Shown: piece by piece, positions 31,222-39,397 of the stretch
Position numbering within the stretch: position 1 is the first letter of the stretch
Layout of the letters: each line of letters opens with the position of its first letter
NCBI RefSeq assembly: GCF_034263275.1
Contig: NZ_CP139559.1
Location: forward strand, 5,270,001-5,334,000
Reading direction: 5' to 3'
DNA length: 64,000 nt
DNA from: Mucilaginibacter sp. cycad4
GTDB lineage: Bacteria; Bacteroidota; Bacteroidia; Sphingobacteriales; Sphingobacteriaceae
Made by a program: the position numbers and the translations under genes
The notes under the pieces: generated by a model
What the model saw: only the letters and a program-made list of their open reading frames with translations
Databases searched by the model: none
Told to the model about the DNA's origin: nothing

Positions 31222-31497
31222 ATGGATGCAAAATTTATCTGCCTTGAAGAACCTGCTTTTTACGAACTTGTAGATCAAGTTTATCAACGACTAAAAGACA
31301 AGCATACAGTTAAAGAAGACCAATGGATAACCGCAGATGAAGCTATGCGGCTCTTGCGGATTACAAGCAAAACTACATTGCAAAAGTATCGCGATGAGGG
31401 CCAAATTCTTTATACGCAGGTCAACCAGAGGGTTATACTATATGATCGGACATCGATAATGGAATTTTTAAAAATTAATTCACGCGAAACCTTTTAA
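31222..31497 (+). CDS. Helix-turn-helix DNA-binding protein (excisionase/MerR-like)
   Basis: A 91-residue protein with the pattern WITADEAMRLLRITSKTTLQKYRDEGQI (about 37-64), the winged helix-turn-helix of excisionase-like proteins common on Bacteroidota mobile elements. The N-terminal part (LVDQVYQRLKDKH) is a short helix. Its stop codon is 2 bp before the start of the first GIY-YIG gene, so the two are very likely one transcript and this protein may regulate the nuclease or the element. No integrase gene is present nearby. Confidence 0.75.
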   Translation: MDAKFICLEEPAFYELVDQVYQRLKDKHTVKEDQWITADEAMRLLRITSKTTLQKYRDEGQILYTQVNQRVILYDRTSIMEFLKINSRETF

Positions 31498-31499
31498 GC

Positions 31500-31784
31500 A
31501 TGGCGACTGAAGAAGAAAAGTTCACAGTATACGTTTTGTATTCCTCAGCCTTTAATCAAATCTATATCGGCTACACCTCCGATTTAGATAATCGTTTTCT
31601 TTCCCACAATGAGTTGGCAACAAAGGGGCATACTATCAAATATCGCCCATGGGTAATTGCATATACTGAAGAGTTCACAACAAAATCAGACGCATTAATA
31701 CGTGAAAAACAGCTTAAATCATCAAACGGACGGCAGTTTATTCGAAATATCATCGATAAAAAAGTTAACGCATCAGATGGTTAG
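31500..31784 (+). CDS. Small GIY-YIG nuclease, copy 1 (ends inside a broken tRNA-Met)
   Basis: A 94-residue stand-alone GIY-YIG endonuclease of the UvrC-N/YhbQ type. VYVLYSS and IYIGYTS form the GIY-YIG core (about 9-27), the catalytic arginine is in DLDNRF, the metal-binding glutamate in IREKQLKSS and the final asparagine in FIRN. The last codons run into the D-arm of a tRNA-Met copy: the sequence TCAGATGGTTAG gives S-D-G-stop. Compared with copy 2 it has a seven-residue N-terminal extension (MATEEEK). Homing nucleases and repair nucleases share this fold; the tRNA junction favours a mobile role. Confidence 0.85.
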   Translation: MATEEEKFTVYVLYSSAFNQIYIGYTSDLDNRFLSHNELATKGHTIKYRPWVIAYTEEFTTKSDALIREKQLKSSNGRQFIRNIIDKKVNASDG

Positions 31785-31846
31785 AGCGTAGAATTCATAT
31801 CCGTTGGCTAACGGACGGCAGTTCGATCCTGCTCCCCGCTACATTG
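31765..31846 (+). pseudogene. Broken tRNA-Met copy A (D-arm to 3' end) with palindrome insertion
   Basis: From about 31772 the sequence follows tRNA-Met (TCAGATGGTTAGAGCGTAG, ATTCAT) but lacks the 5' acceptor strand. After CAT it carries ATCCGTTGGCTAACGGACGG in place of the normal anticodon-stem 3' strand and variable loop, and then resumes with GCAGTTCGATCCTGCTCCCC through the 3' end. It cannot form a tRNA. Its 5' part doubles as the end of the GIY-YIG reading frame. Confidence 0.85.
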
Positions 31847-31849
31847 GCA

Positions 31850-31876
31850 GAAAGCCCCTTGAAAAAGGGGCTTTTC
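31850..31876 (+). terminator. Terminator after broken tRNA copy A
   Basis: AAAGCCCC, loop TTGAAAAA, GGGGCTTTTCTT: a strong rho-independent hairpin directly after the tRNA-like 3' end and 16 bp before the next GIY-YIG start. Confidence 0.8.
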
Positions 31877-31891
31877 TTGTATATTGTGCTT

Positions 31892-32158
31892 ATGTTCACA
31901 GTATACGTTTTGTATTCCTCAACCTTTAATCAAATCTATATCGGCTACACCTCCGATTTAGATAATCGTTTTCTTTCCCACAATGAATTGGCAACAAAGG
32001 GGCATACTATCAAATATCGCCCATGGGTAATTGCATATACCGAAGAGTTCACAACAAAATCAGACGCATTAATACGTGAAAAACAGCTTAAATCATCAAA
32101 GGGACGGCAGTTTATTCGAAATATCATCGATAAAAAAGTTAACGCTTCGGATGGTTAG
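31892..32158 (+). CDS. Small GIY-YIG nuclease, copy 2 (ends inside a broken tRNA-Met)
   Basis: An 88-residue GIY-YIG protein differing from copy 1 by only a few residues (S-T-F instead of S-A-F near the start, K for N in QLKSSKGRQ). The ATG at 31892 is the natural start; a longer reading from a TTG would begin inside the upstream tRNA-like sequence and terminator. As in copy 1, the stop codon is the TAG of the tRNA D-loop (GATGGTTAG). All core catalytic residues are kept. Confidence 0.85.
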   Translation: MFTVYVLYSSTFNQIYIGYTSDLDNRFLSHNELATKGHTIKYRPWVIAYTEEFTTKSDALIREKQLKSSKGRQFIRNIIDKKVNASDG

Positions 32159-32215
32159 AGCGTGGGATTCATATCCGTTGGCTAACGGACGGCAGTTCGA
32201 TCCTGCTCCCGCTAT
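32142..32215 (+). pseudogene. Broken tRNA-Met copy B with palindrome insertion
   Basis: The D-arm (TTCGGATGGTTAGAGCGTGG), ATTCAT, the ATCCGTTGGCTAACGGACGG insertion and GCAGTTCGATCCTGCTCCCGCT are present; the 5' acceptor strand is absent and one C of the 3' acceptor strand is lost. It is non-functional as a tRNA. Confidence 0.85.
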
Positions 32216-32229
32216 TTTTCAAGTGGGAA

Positions 32230-32258
32230 GCCTCAAGTCGAAAGATTTGAGGCCTTTT
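32230..32258 (+). terminator. Terminator after broken tRNA copy B
   Basis: GCCTCAAGTC, loop GAAA, GATTTGAGGCCTTTTTATTT: stem with a GAAA tetraloop and T-tract. Confidence 0.8.
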
Positions 32259-32293
32259 TATTTATATTCGATTTTAGGTTACAACACCCAATA

Positions 32294-32623
32294 ATGAAAA
32301 AACACAAATCAAAACTTATCGGGCACATAGATATTTTTGTTGCTGATCATGAGGATGAATTTGAAGGCGAGATACAGAAGTGGCAAAATGTATTAATTCA
32401 CGGTGATCCTGAAGGATTGAGATCTTTTGCAAAACTCCTGATAAAAATTGCTGACTTAAATCAGGACAGCATAACGGCCCTTCCGATTGGTGCGAGAGAA
32501 CATATACATCTTCAGCCTGATTTCGACATTAGTAAAAGTTCAGCAGATGTAATTGTTGGTAGAATTGATGCAAAAGGATCGGGTGCTTTCTATGACAGGT
32601 ATATGCAAAAAGCTAAACAGTAA
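32294..32623 (+). CDS. Probable immunity protein, Imm32 family
   Basis: A 109-residue acidic-to-neutral soluble protein. The segment GDPEGLRSFAKLLIKIADL (about 38-56) followed by LPIGAREHIHLQP and SADVIVGRIDAKGSGAFYDRY resembles the Imm32 family of polymorphic-toxin immunity proteins as I remember it. No toxin gene is adjacent, so it may be an orphan immunity gene or belong to a different function. ATG start, directly after the second tRNA-like terminator, at the edge of the accessory island. Confidence 0.6.
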   Translation: MKKHKSKLIGHIDIFVADHEDEFEGEIQKWQNVLIHGDPEGLRSFAKLLIKIADLNQDSITALPIGAREHIHLQPDFDISKSSADVIVGRIDAKGSGAFYDRYMQKAKQ

Positions 32624-32640
32624 TTGCAGCAGGATTTCGG

Positions 32641-32808
32641 GTGTTTCCATTGTCTGGTAACTTTAGCTCGAATTATGATACCGATGCTCTTTTCAATAAC
32701 CTCTCTGTGGCATATTTATACAACGAACAGGTTACGAACACTGAAGGGCAATCGATTAAGGCAATAATATTGACGGTAAAGCGGTTTAATAAATTAAGCA
32801 GCCGGTAA
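32641..32808 (+). pseudogene. Possible remnant open frame
   Basis: An open frame of 55 codons from a GTG, reading VFPLSGNFSSNYDTDALFNN and ending KRFNKLSSR. The wording is protein-like (aromatic and polar residues, no low-complexity sequence), but there is no clear start signal and the end overlaps the 3' end of the histidine kinase gene on the other strand. It may be the tail of a gene that was interrupted by the island. Confidence 0.25.
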
Positions 32809-35800
32809 ACTTAGGTAAAACGTGGTACCTGTCCCCATAGTGGTTTCAAACCAGATTTTGCCATTGGCATTTTCAATAGAGTTTTTGATGAATGCCAGGC
32901 CTAAACCCGTCCCGGAACTTTTGGTGGTAAAATTTGGCTCAAAGATCTTTTCACGCATCTCTTCCGGGATCCCGTTACCGTTATCTTTAATGGTAAGCAG
33001 GATATTTTTGCTGGTTACCAGGTAATTGATGCCTATGACACATTTCCTGTCGTGAGGGGTGGCTTCAATAGCATTTTTTAACAGGTTATTGAAACAGCGC
33101 AATAGCTGGTCGCGGTCGGCATTGATAATGAACGAATTTTCCGGTTGCAGGTACGTGATATGCACGTTATCCATTTGTTTAAAAATGGTAACAGCCTGGT
33201 TCAGCATATCAAAAATATTGATCTGCTCAATACGGGTATCCGGCATCTTGGCAAATGCCGAAAATTCCGAAGCTATTGACGACAGGCTTTCAATCTGCTC
33301 AACAAATGATTTGCTGAAACGTTCAAATTTCTGATCAAACTTAGGGTCTTTATCCTTCCATGATTTATCAAGCAGCTGCAAGCCCAGCTTTAACGGAGTC
33401 AGCGGGTTTTTAATTTCATGGGCAACCTGCTTGGCCATTTCGCGCCATGCGCTTTCGCGTTCGGATTGCGCCAGCCGCTGGGCACTGTTTTCCAGCGCCG
33501 ATATCATTTTGTTATACTCTTTAACCAATGCTCCGATTTCATCATCGCGCGACCATTTAATATGTTCGTTCTTTTTACCGTAGATGGTTTTGCTGAGGCT
33601 TTGTTGTATAAAGTTTAACGGTGCGGTTATCTGCCTTGCTATAATTATGGCAAACAAGCCTATTGCTATAAAAACAATAGCGTAAACGTTTATCATTACA
33701 TTAAGCAGGGAGCTTATGCGCTCGCGGTAGTCGGTTTCATTACTAAAGTAAGGCAACTGGATGTAGGCAACCGTTTTATTTGATGCAGTAAGGGTTACCG
33801 GGGCATAGGCCGCTTTATAGTTCAGTTCGCCAATTTTTTCGTCGTTTACAAATTCGGTTTTTTGCAGTTTGCTCAAGAAGATGAAGGCCCGTGCGTTCAT
33901 CCGTTTTGCAACCAGGCCGTTTTCATAAATTTTGGGCTGGGTGGTTAGCAAAGGAACGCCATTGGTATCAAACAAAGTAAGGTCGGTTGCATAAGTATTG
34001 GCCAGCTCATTAAAATGAACCTGGCTTTCTTCGTTTATATGCTCAACATACTGGGTAAAAAGGCCGTTTTCAAATGCCGATGCTATACGGGTTATTTTAT
34101 CCCTGATCATTTTTTCCTGCTGGGTATAGTACTGGTTACTGATTGATAAAAAAGTAATAAAACCAACAAGCACCAGGGTAACCACTACGGCCAGTATCAT
34201 CGAGATCTGGATGCGGGTTTTATACAATACCTTATCAAAATTTATCCTGAAGTTTATCTTTAGCCCGTCTTCGGCTATGTTAAAGATCTTGATGCGGGCC
34301 CATGACCATTTTAAAGTGATGATAACCGCGCTGAATATCAATATGACCACCAAAAAGAAGGTAAGCGAAGTAACCGCATAGTAAAGTGAGTTTTCCTCCC
34401 TGCTAACAACAATCAGGTTTCTTTCGCTGGGTTTGTATATCAGGTGATTGTATGTTGTAAAGCTTTCATACCAGGCAGTGCTATGGTTCTGAGTGGTTTT
34501 TTCGGTGTATTTTTTCAGATCGCCTTTAAACTCCCTGTTATCAAGCGAGTAAACATAGGTGCCGCGCTGGCTCAGCAGTTTGTTATCACTGTAAAAAGCG
34601 TATGAGTAATCTTTAAAATCATTTTCCGGGCTTATGTTACCGTCAATAAGCAATTCGGGGAAAGCACCTGATAATTGCAGCGGTTTTGATTTAAGCTCAA
34701 TTACAATAGTGCCCAATTGCTTGTTACTGGTATTTACAGGTAATATGGCAAAGTAATTCTGGTATCCGAATGATTCGTTTTCGCGGTAAAAATAGTCGGA
34801 TACCTTAAATGAGCTATATAGTACAAGGTCTTTAAACACACTCAGCGAGTAGTTTTTATCTGCCGATGTCGGTTCTTCATTGGCATCAAATTCATGAACT
34901 TTAAACTCGTACTTTGACAGGTACCCATCAAAATAAAGTTTTTGGAAACGGGTTTTAAGATAATCGCCGTTGTGCAGGCCATTGGTAAAATAGCGTACTA
35001 TGGCAGTATCAGTTATAATTTGATTTTCTATCTTTTTAAAAATGTAGTCGGCCGTGGCATCGTCCGGGATCTCCAGCTTTTGTACCAGGGCTTTCCGGGT
35101 TTCGTGCTCTTTCAGATCTTCAAAATGGTTAAGCTTAATGGCCCCTATCAGGGCGCAAATAAATACGATACCTAAAAACGAAGTAGCGAAAAGCTGCTCT
35201 TTATAGTAAATGAAATTATAGGCCCTTATCAATACCAGCAGCGACCACAATATGTAAAACAGCGTAAACTCATGGAAATAGGTAAATACAACAGTTGTTA
35301 TGATAATTCCGGATAAAAGCAGGAATAACTGGTGCGTTCGGGGTACGTTAAGCTTGAGGCATATGGTTAAAATGATTTCATTAAGCAGGTAAAATATCAA
35401 AAAGCTAAAGCACAGCATTAATACGCCCAGGATGCTGAACCCTGTTAAACTGAGTACATTATTTACATCAAAATTGATTTTTGAGTTGATAACCAGGCCA
35501 TAAAACAAACGCAATAATGATGTTGATACCGCTATAAGTGTTAAAACAGCAACAACCACGATAACATAGCCGGCAGTTTTGTTTTGCACATTATTCAAAA
35601 ACCTGCGGCGCTGCCTGTACACATAGGTTACAAACCAAAAGATAACCAGGATATTGATACAAAAATCGCCCAGCGAAGGATAAACCAGGCTTGAGCCATA
35701 AAATGCGGGATTGAAAATACTGAGCTTATAGGTAAAATCGGGCAGGTTATAATGCAGGTTAACAAACCTGAACAAAACAATGTATAAAGCGAGGGTTATG

Positions 35801-36528
35801 ATGGACAATACCACATACCCTTTTGATGCTATGTAATTGCAAATATTATGCATCAGGACACAAAGCGTAATTGCTGTCAGGATCCAGAATGAAAGTTCAT
35901 AATAAACAAAATCATTATTGGTGCCATTATTTTTAAGCTTTACCGAAAACAGGTAATCATTATCGCTGCTATGAACCTCGTAAACGTTGATGTCTGTAAA
36001 ATCGGCTATGTCAATGTTATCATCGTCGAGAAGATCTTTGGCAAATTTGTTCTGGAGGTATTTGTTCTGGAATGCATAATTGATCTTTACCGGGATAAAG
36101 AAGATAACGGAAAAGCTTCCCTCCGTTTTCCGGAACGTTTCATAATACCCATTAGGCTGCTGAATAAAGGAATAGCCGTCTTTAATGGTATTGGTACTAT
36201 CGGGCAATACTTTTATACCACTCCAAAAGCTTAATTTATTATTGGTTAGGGTTATAAACCAAATGTTGTTTTGGGTGGTAAAATCTTCAATAGCATTAAT
36301 AGCATCCTGCTCATTATTGCGCAGGTTCATCATCTTTTTAAAGCGCCCGGTGCCGTTAAGCTGCTTATTTATAAAGGCTTCCTTGTTATGGAGGTTATTT
36401 TCCAGTATCCGGGCAGACTGCACAAGGCTGTTTACAGGCGTATATGTTTTTTGAACAATAATGGCCGTAAGCAGCAAACTAAGCCCTAAAAGAGCAAGCA
36501 ATAGGCGTATTTTTCCGGAAGTAGTCAA
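32794..36528 (-). CDS. NtrY-like sensor histidine kinase
   Basis: A 1244-residue membrane kinase. A first helix (about 8-26) precedes a periplasmic region, then a long block of membrane helices (about 215-460), a second extracytoplasmic region, two more helices (about 725 and 775), another sensing region, a last helix (about 950-970) and HAMP (ITAPLNFIQQSL...). The H-box AHEIKNPLTPL has its phospho-acceptor at about H1037; N-box NNLLKNAIEA, G1 DNGNGIPEEM and G2 GTGLGLAF are intact. The start appears to be TTG at 36528, as no ATG is close. No response regulator is next to it. Confidence 0.9.
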   Translation of the reverse strand: MTTSGKIRLLLALLGLSLLLTAIIVQKTYTPVNSLVQSARILENNLHNKEAFINKQLNGTGRFKKMMNLRNNEQDAINAIEDFTTQNNIWFITLTNNKLSFWSGIKVLPDSTNTIKDGYSFIQQPNGYYETFRKTEGSFSVIFFIPVKINYAFQNKYLQNKFAKDLLDDDNIDIADFTDINVYEVHSSDNDYLFSVKLKNNGTNNDFVYYELSFWILTAITLCVLMHNICNYIASKGYVVLSIITLALYIVLFRFVNLHYNLPDFTYKLSIFNPAFYGSSLVYPSLGDFCINILVIFWFVTYVYRQRRRFLNNVQNKTAGYVIVVVAVLTLIAVSTSLLRLFYGLVINSKINFDVNNVLSLTGFSILGVLMLCFSFLIFYLLNEIILTICLKLNVPRTHQLFLLLSGIIITTVVFTYFHEFTLFYILWSLLVLIRAYNFIYYKEQLFATSFLGIVFICALIGAIKLNHFEDLKEHETRKALVQKLEIPDDATADYIFKKIENQIITDTAIVRYFTNGLHNGDYLKTRFQKLYFDGYLSKYEFKVHEFDANEEPTSADKNYSLSVFKDLVLYSSFKVSDYFYRENESFGYQNYFAILPVNTSNKQLGTIVIELKSKPLQLSGAFPELLIDGNISPENDFKDYSYAFYSDNKLLSQRGTYVYSLDNREFKGDLKKYTEKTTQNHSTAWYESFTTYNHLIYKPSERNLIVVSREENSLYYAVTSLTFFLVVILIFSAVIITLKWSWARIKIFNIAEDGLKINFRINFDKVLYKTRIQISMILAVVVTLVLVGFITFLSISNQYYTQQEKMIRDKITRIASAFENGLFTQYVEHINEESQVHFNELANTYATDLTLFDTNGVPLLTTQPKIYENGLVAKRMNARAFIFLSKLQKTEFVNDEKIGELNYKAAYAPVTLTASNKTVAYIQLPYFSNETDYRERISSLLNVMINVYAIVFIAIGLFAIIIARQITAPLNFIQQSLSKTIYGKKNEHIKWSRDDEIGALVKEYNKMISALENSAQRLAQSERESAWREMAKQVAHEIKNPLTPLKLGLQLLDKSWKDKDPKFDQKFERFSKSFVEQIESLSSIASEFSAFAKMPDTRIEQINIFDMLNQAVTIFKQMDNVHITYLQPENSFIINADRDQLLRCFNNLLKNAIEATPHDRKCVIGINYLVTSKNILLTIKDNGNGIPEEMREKIFEPNFTTKSSGTGLGLAFIKNSIENANGKIWFETTMGTGTTFYLSLPAA

Positions 36529-36579
36529 GATGTTGCTATACTATGGATTTTTTGTTTAATACAAGCCTATAACAAAAAT

Positions 36580-36606
36580 AAAAGCCACATGTTGTATGTG
36601 GCTTTT
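36580..36606 (-). terminator. Terminator after fabD
   Basis: AAAAGCCACAT, loop of five, ATGTGGCTTTT: an 11-bp stem. On the minus strand it is followed by TATTTTTG, fitting termination of fabD before the kinase gene. Confidence 0.8.
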
Positions 36607-36611
36607 AAAAA

Positions 36612-37499
36612 TTATTGCGGTAACGCGGCGCTTGCAGTTACAACGGTTTTATCAACCTTTTTAACAAGGCCCTGCAGTACGTTGCCAGGCCCCACCTCGG
36701 TAAATGATGTGGCGCCATCTTCAAACATGTACATTACGGTTTGTGTCCACCTCACGGCACCGGTAAGCTGGGCAATCAGGTTGTGTTTAATCAGCTCAGG
36801 GTCGGTATACGGTTTGGCATCAATGTTTTGATAGATCGGGCATACCGGCGCTTTGATTTCCGTTGCAACAATGGCAGCTTCCAGTTCAACCCTCGCGGCT
36901 TCCATTAACGGCGAATGGAATGCACCGCCAACTTTAAGTTTCAGGGCACGTTTAGCACCAGCTTCGGTCATTTTAATACAAGCCTCGTCAATACCGGCAA
37001 TGGAGCCCGATATCACCAGCTGGCCGGGACAGTTGTAGTTTGCGGGCACAACAACCTCACTTATCCGCTGGCAAATATCCTCCACAGTAAAATCATCAAG
37101 TCCTAAAATAGCGGCCATGGTTGATGGCTGTATTTCACAAGCTTTTTGCATGGCGTTGGCACGCGCTGCAACCAAACGCAAACCATCCTCAAACGATAAC
37201 GCGCCTGCGGCTACCAGGGCCGAAAATTCGCCCAATGAATGACCGGCAACCATTTCGGGCTGAAAATCGTCATCCAAAACTGTAGCTAAAATGGTGGAGT
37301 GTAAGTAAATAGCAGGCTGTGTAACGCTGGTTTGCACCAGGTCATCGGCAGTGCCTTCAAACATTACATCAGTAATGCGGAAACCCAATATCCCGTTAGC
37401 TTTTTCAAACAGCTCACGTGCTTTTTCTGACTGGTCGTACAGGTCCTTGCCCATACCCGGAAACTGGGCACCCTGGCCCGGGAAAATATATGCTTTCAT
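36612..37499 (-). CDS. fabD: Malonyl-CoA:ACP transacylase
   Basis: A 295-residue transacylase that loads malonyl groups onto acyl carrier protein for fatty acid synthesis. FPGQGAQ at 6-12, the nucleophile S88 in GHSLGE, the conserved arginine in AARANAMQ and H195 in GGAFHSPLM are all present. ATG start. It is not clustered with other fab genes. Confidence 0.96.
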   Translation of the reverse strand: MKAYIFPGQGAQFPGMGKDLYDQSEKARELFEKANGILGFRITDVMFEGTADDLVQTSVTQPAIYLHSTILATVLDDDFQPEMVAGHSLGEFSALVAAGALSFEDGLRLVAARANAMQKACEIQPSTMAAILGLDDFTVEDICQRISEVVVPANYNCPGQLVISGSIAGIDEACIKMTEAGAKRALKLKVGGAFHSPLMEAARVELEAAIVATEIKAPVCPIYQNIDAKPYTDPELIKHNLIAQLTGAVRWTQTVMYMFEDGATSFTEVGPGNVLQGLVKKVDKTVVTASAALPQ

Positions 37500-37516
37500 T
37501 GTTTTAGTTTATTGGT

Positions 37517-37625
37517 GATTAAGTGAGTGGTTGATTGGGTTGATTAAGTGAGTGGTTGATTAGCAGGTCATGATAAAACAATCCACATAACCAACTACTC
37601 ACCCAATCAACCATTCACCACTTAA
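37517..37625. repeat. Intergenic inverted repeat (AATCAACCA family)
   Basis: Two forward copies of TTAAGTGAGTGGTTGATT (37518-37562) face reverse-complement versions (AACTACTCACCCAATCAACC and CATTCACCACTTAAC, 37586-37626). Related sequences occur at 2104-2138 and 8627-8668, so this is a dispersed repeat family. Confidence 0.7.
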
Positions 37626-38263
37626 CTCAACTTAGAACTTATCAAATTCAAAAACTCCGTCCTTGTTTTTTCTTTCAGGAACTCGCCGGTAAAGGCAGAT
37701 GTTGTTGTTACCGAGTTTTGTTTTTGTACTCCCCGCATGCTCATACACAGGTGGCGGCATTCAATTACCACGCCAACGCCTACAGGGTTCAGTGTTTGCT
37801 GAATACAATCGCGAATTTCGTTGGTTAAACGTTCCTGAACCTGCAAACGGCGGGCAAATACATCAACCACACGGGGGATCTTGCTTAAACCAACCACATG
37901 CCCGTTGGGGATGTAGGCCACGTGCGCCTTGCCAAAAAATGGCAGCATATGGTGCTCGCACATCGAATAAACTTCAATGTCTTTTACCACCACCATCTGG
38001 CTGTAATCTTCCCTGAATTTGGCCGAGTTCAGGATCTCTTCGGCATTAAGCTCGTAACCGTGGGTTAAATAAAGCATAGCTTTGGCCACACGCTCGGGGG
38101 TTTTTAACAAACCTTCGCGTTCGGCATCTTCGCCTATTTGCTTTAATACGTTGTGGTAGTTATCCTTTAAACTATCAATCCGTTCCTGGTTGTAACGATC
38201 TATTTTAATATATCCGCCGAAATCGTCATCGTCGGTATCCTGGCTAAATTGTGAATCGCTCAT
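37622..38263 (-). CDS. folE: GTP cyclohydrolase I
   Basis: This 213-residue enzyme converts GTP to dihydroneopterin triphosphate. Zinc ligands are in the CEHHMLPF motif and in RHLCMSMRG; LSKIPRVVDVFARRLQVQERLT is the conserved helix region. Residues 1-30 are an acidic, variable extension. It is 9 bp from the stop of the queD gene upstream, and the product feeds both folate and the pre-queuosine step. Confidence 0.97.
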   Translation of the reverse strand: MSDSQFSQDTDDDDFGGYIKIDRYNQERIDSLKDNYHNVLKQIGEDAEREGLLKTPERVAKAMLYLTHGYELNAEEILNSAKFREDYSQMVVVKDIEVYSMCEHHMLPFFGKAHVAYIPNGHVVGLSKIPRVVDVFARRLQVQERLTNEIRDCIQQTLNPVGVGVVIECRHLCMSMRGVQKQNSVTTTSAFTGEFLKEKTRTEFLNLISSKLS

Positions 38264-38272
38264 CTTATAAAA

Positions 38273-38692
38273 TTAACCGCCAAAATACTCGGCAGAATTA
38301 TTTTCGGTTTCATACAGCTTAACCGAATGTAAAAACACACCCTCATAAGCTTCGATAGGTCCTTTTAACTGGTTAAAAATCTCAATACAGAGCAATTCGG
38401 TCGACGCCATTTTGCCGGCCATAAAATCAACATCTTTGTTGATGTTTTTATGATCGAGCTTTTCAATTACATATTCGTTGATAATTATCTTAAGCTCTTT
38501 TAAATCGATAAGATAGCCGGTAGCGTGCGTGACCTCTCCTTTTACAGTTACAAACAGGTTGTAATTGTGACCATGCCAGTTGGGGTTGGCACATTTGCCA
38601 AACACCTCAAAGTTTTTTTCAGCGCTCCATTCCTCACGGTACATCCGGTGAGCGGCATTAAAATGTTCCTTGCGCGTTATATGTATCATCAT
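38273..38692 (-). CDS. queD: 6-carboxytetrahydropterin synthase (QueD/PTPS family)
   Basis: A 139-residue enzyme that makes 6-carboxy-tetrahydropterin from dihydroneopterin triphosphate. Zinc histidines are seen in FNAAHRM and WHGHNY, and C-terminal ETENNSAEY is typical. The start is one of two adjacent ATGs (38692 or 38689); an extension from a TTG at 38716 is unlikely. Followed by folE on the same strand, which makes its substrate. Confidence 0.9.
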   Translation of the reverse strand: MMIHITRKEHFNAAHRMYREEWSAEKNFEVFGKCANPNWHGHNYNLFVTVKGEVTHATGYLIDLKELKIIINEYVIEKLDHKNINKDVDFMAGKMASTELLCIEIFNQLKGPIEAYEGVFLHSVKLYETENNSAEYFGG

Positions 38693-38764
38693 AACAAATT
38701 GGGTGCAAATATACAAAACAAAAACAGGGTAGTTGTTTTATATTAGCCGTCAAAATAATGCAAT

Positions 38765-39385
38765 ATGCTTATACTCATTGTTGCAGCCACCAAATTTGAG
38801 GTTGCCCCTCTCGTAAACCAATTGGGCAATAAGGTTGATGTACTCATAACAGGTGCGGGCATGGTACCAACAGCCTTTGGCATGGCCCGGCAATTGAGCC
38901 ACCATACCTATGATCTTGTGGTCAATCTTGGCATAGCAGGCAGTTTCGACCGCAGCTTTAATTTAGGCGAGGTACTGGAAATTACCGAAGATACCTTTGC
39001 CGAACTTGGCGCACAGGACGATGAAGCATTTATCCCTATCGATAGCCTTGGTTTTGGCGAAAGCACTTTTATCCCCACAACATCGCTTGAGCAGGTTTAC
39101 CCAAACTTTTTTCTGAAAAAGGCAAAGGCTATAACCGTTAATACGGTGCATGGCCACGAGCCATCCATCCAAAAAGTACAGCAACGGTTATACCCGCAGC
39201 TGGAAAGCATGGAAGGCGCGGCCTTTTTTTACGCCTGCCGGCAGATGAATGTTCCGGGCATACAGATCAGGGCTGTGTCAAATTATGTTGAAAAACGTAA
39301 CCGCGAAGCCTGGAATATTGGGCTGGCCATTAAAAATCTAAATACATTTGCCATCGACCTGGTTAGCCAGATCATTAATACATAA
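38765..39385 (+). CDS. mqnB: Futalosine hydrolase
   Basis: A 206-residue nucleosidase of the MTAN-like fold. VAATKFEVAPL, GAGMVPTAFG, LGIAGSFDRS and SMEGAAFFYACR match futalosine hydrolase, which removes hypoxanthine from futalosine in the alternative menaquinone route. The mqnD gene begins 12 bp downstream, supporting the assignment. Confidence 0.93.
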   Translation: MLILIVAATKFEVAPLVNQLGNKVDVLITGAGMVPTAFGMARQLSHHTYDLVVNLGIAGSFDRSFNLGEVLEITEDTFAELGAQDDEAFIPIDSLGFGESTFIPTTSLEQVYPNFFLKKAKAITVNTVHGHEPSIQKVQQRLYPQLESMEGAAFFYACRQMNVPGIQIRAVSNYVEKRNREAWNIGLAIKNLNTFAIDLVSQIINT

Positions 39386-39397
39386 TCTATCTTCGCC

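Noticed and set aside
31844..31891. N-terminal extension of the second GIY-YIG protein from a TTG
   Set aside because: It would start inside the tRNA-like 3' end and translate the terminator hairpin; the ATG at 31892 matches the paralogue.
30016..32215. Split tRNA-Met made from separate 5' and 3' halves joined in trans
   Set aside because: The halves do have complementary acceptor strands, but an intact gene is present, the palindrome does not look like known split-tRNA junction helices, and trans-splicing of this kind is not known in Bacteroidota.
38693..38764. preQ1 riboswitch upstream of queD
   Set aside because: The 72-bp gap shows no preQ1 aptamer pattern that I can identify.
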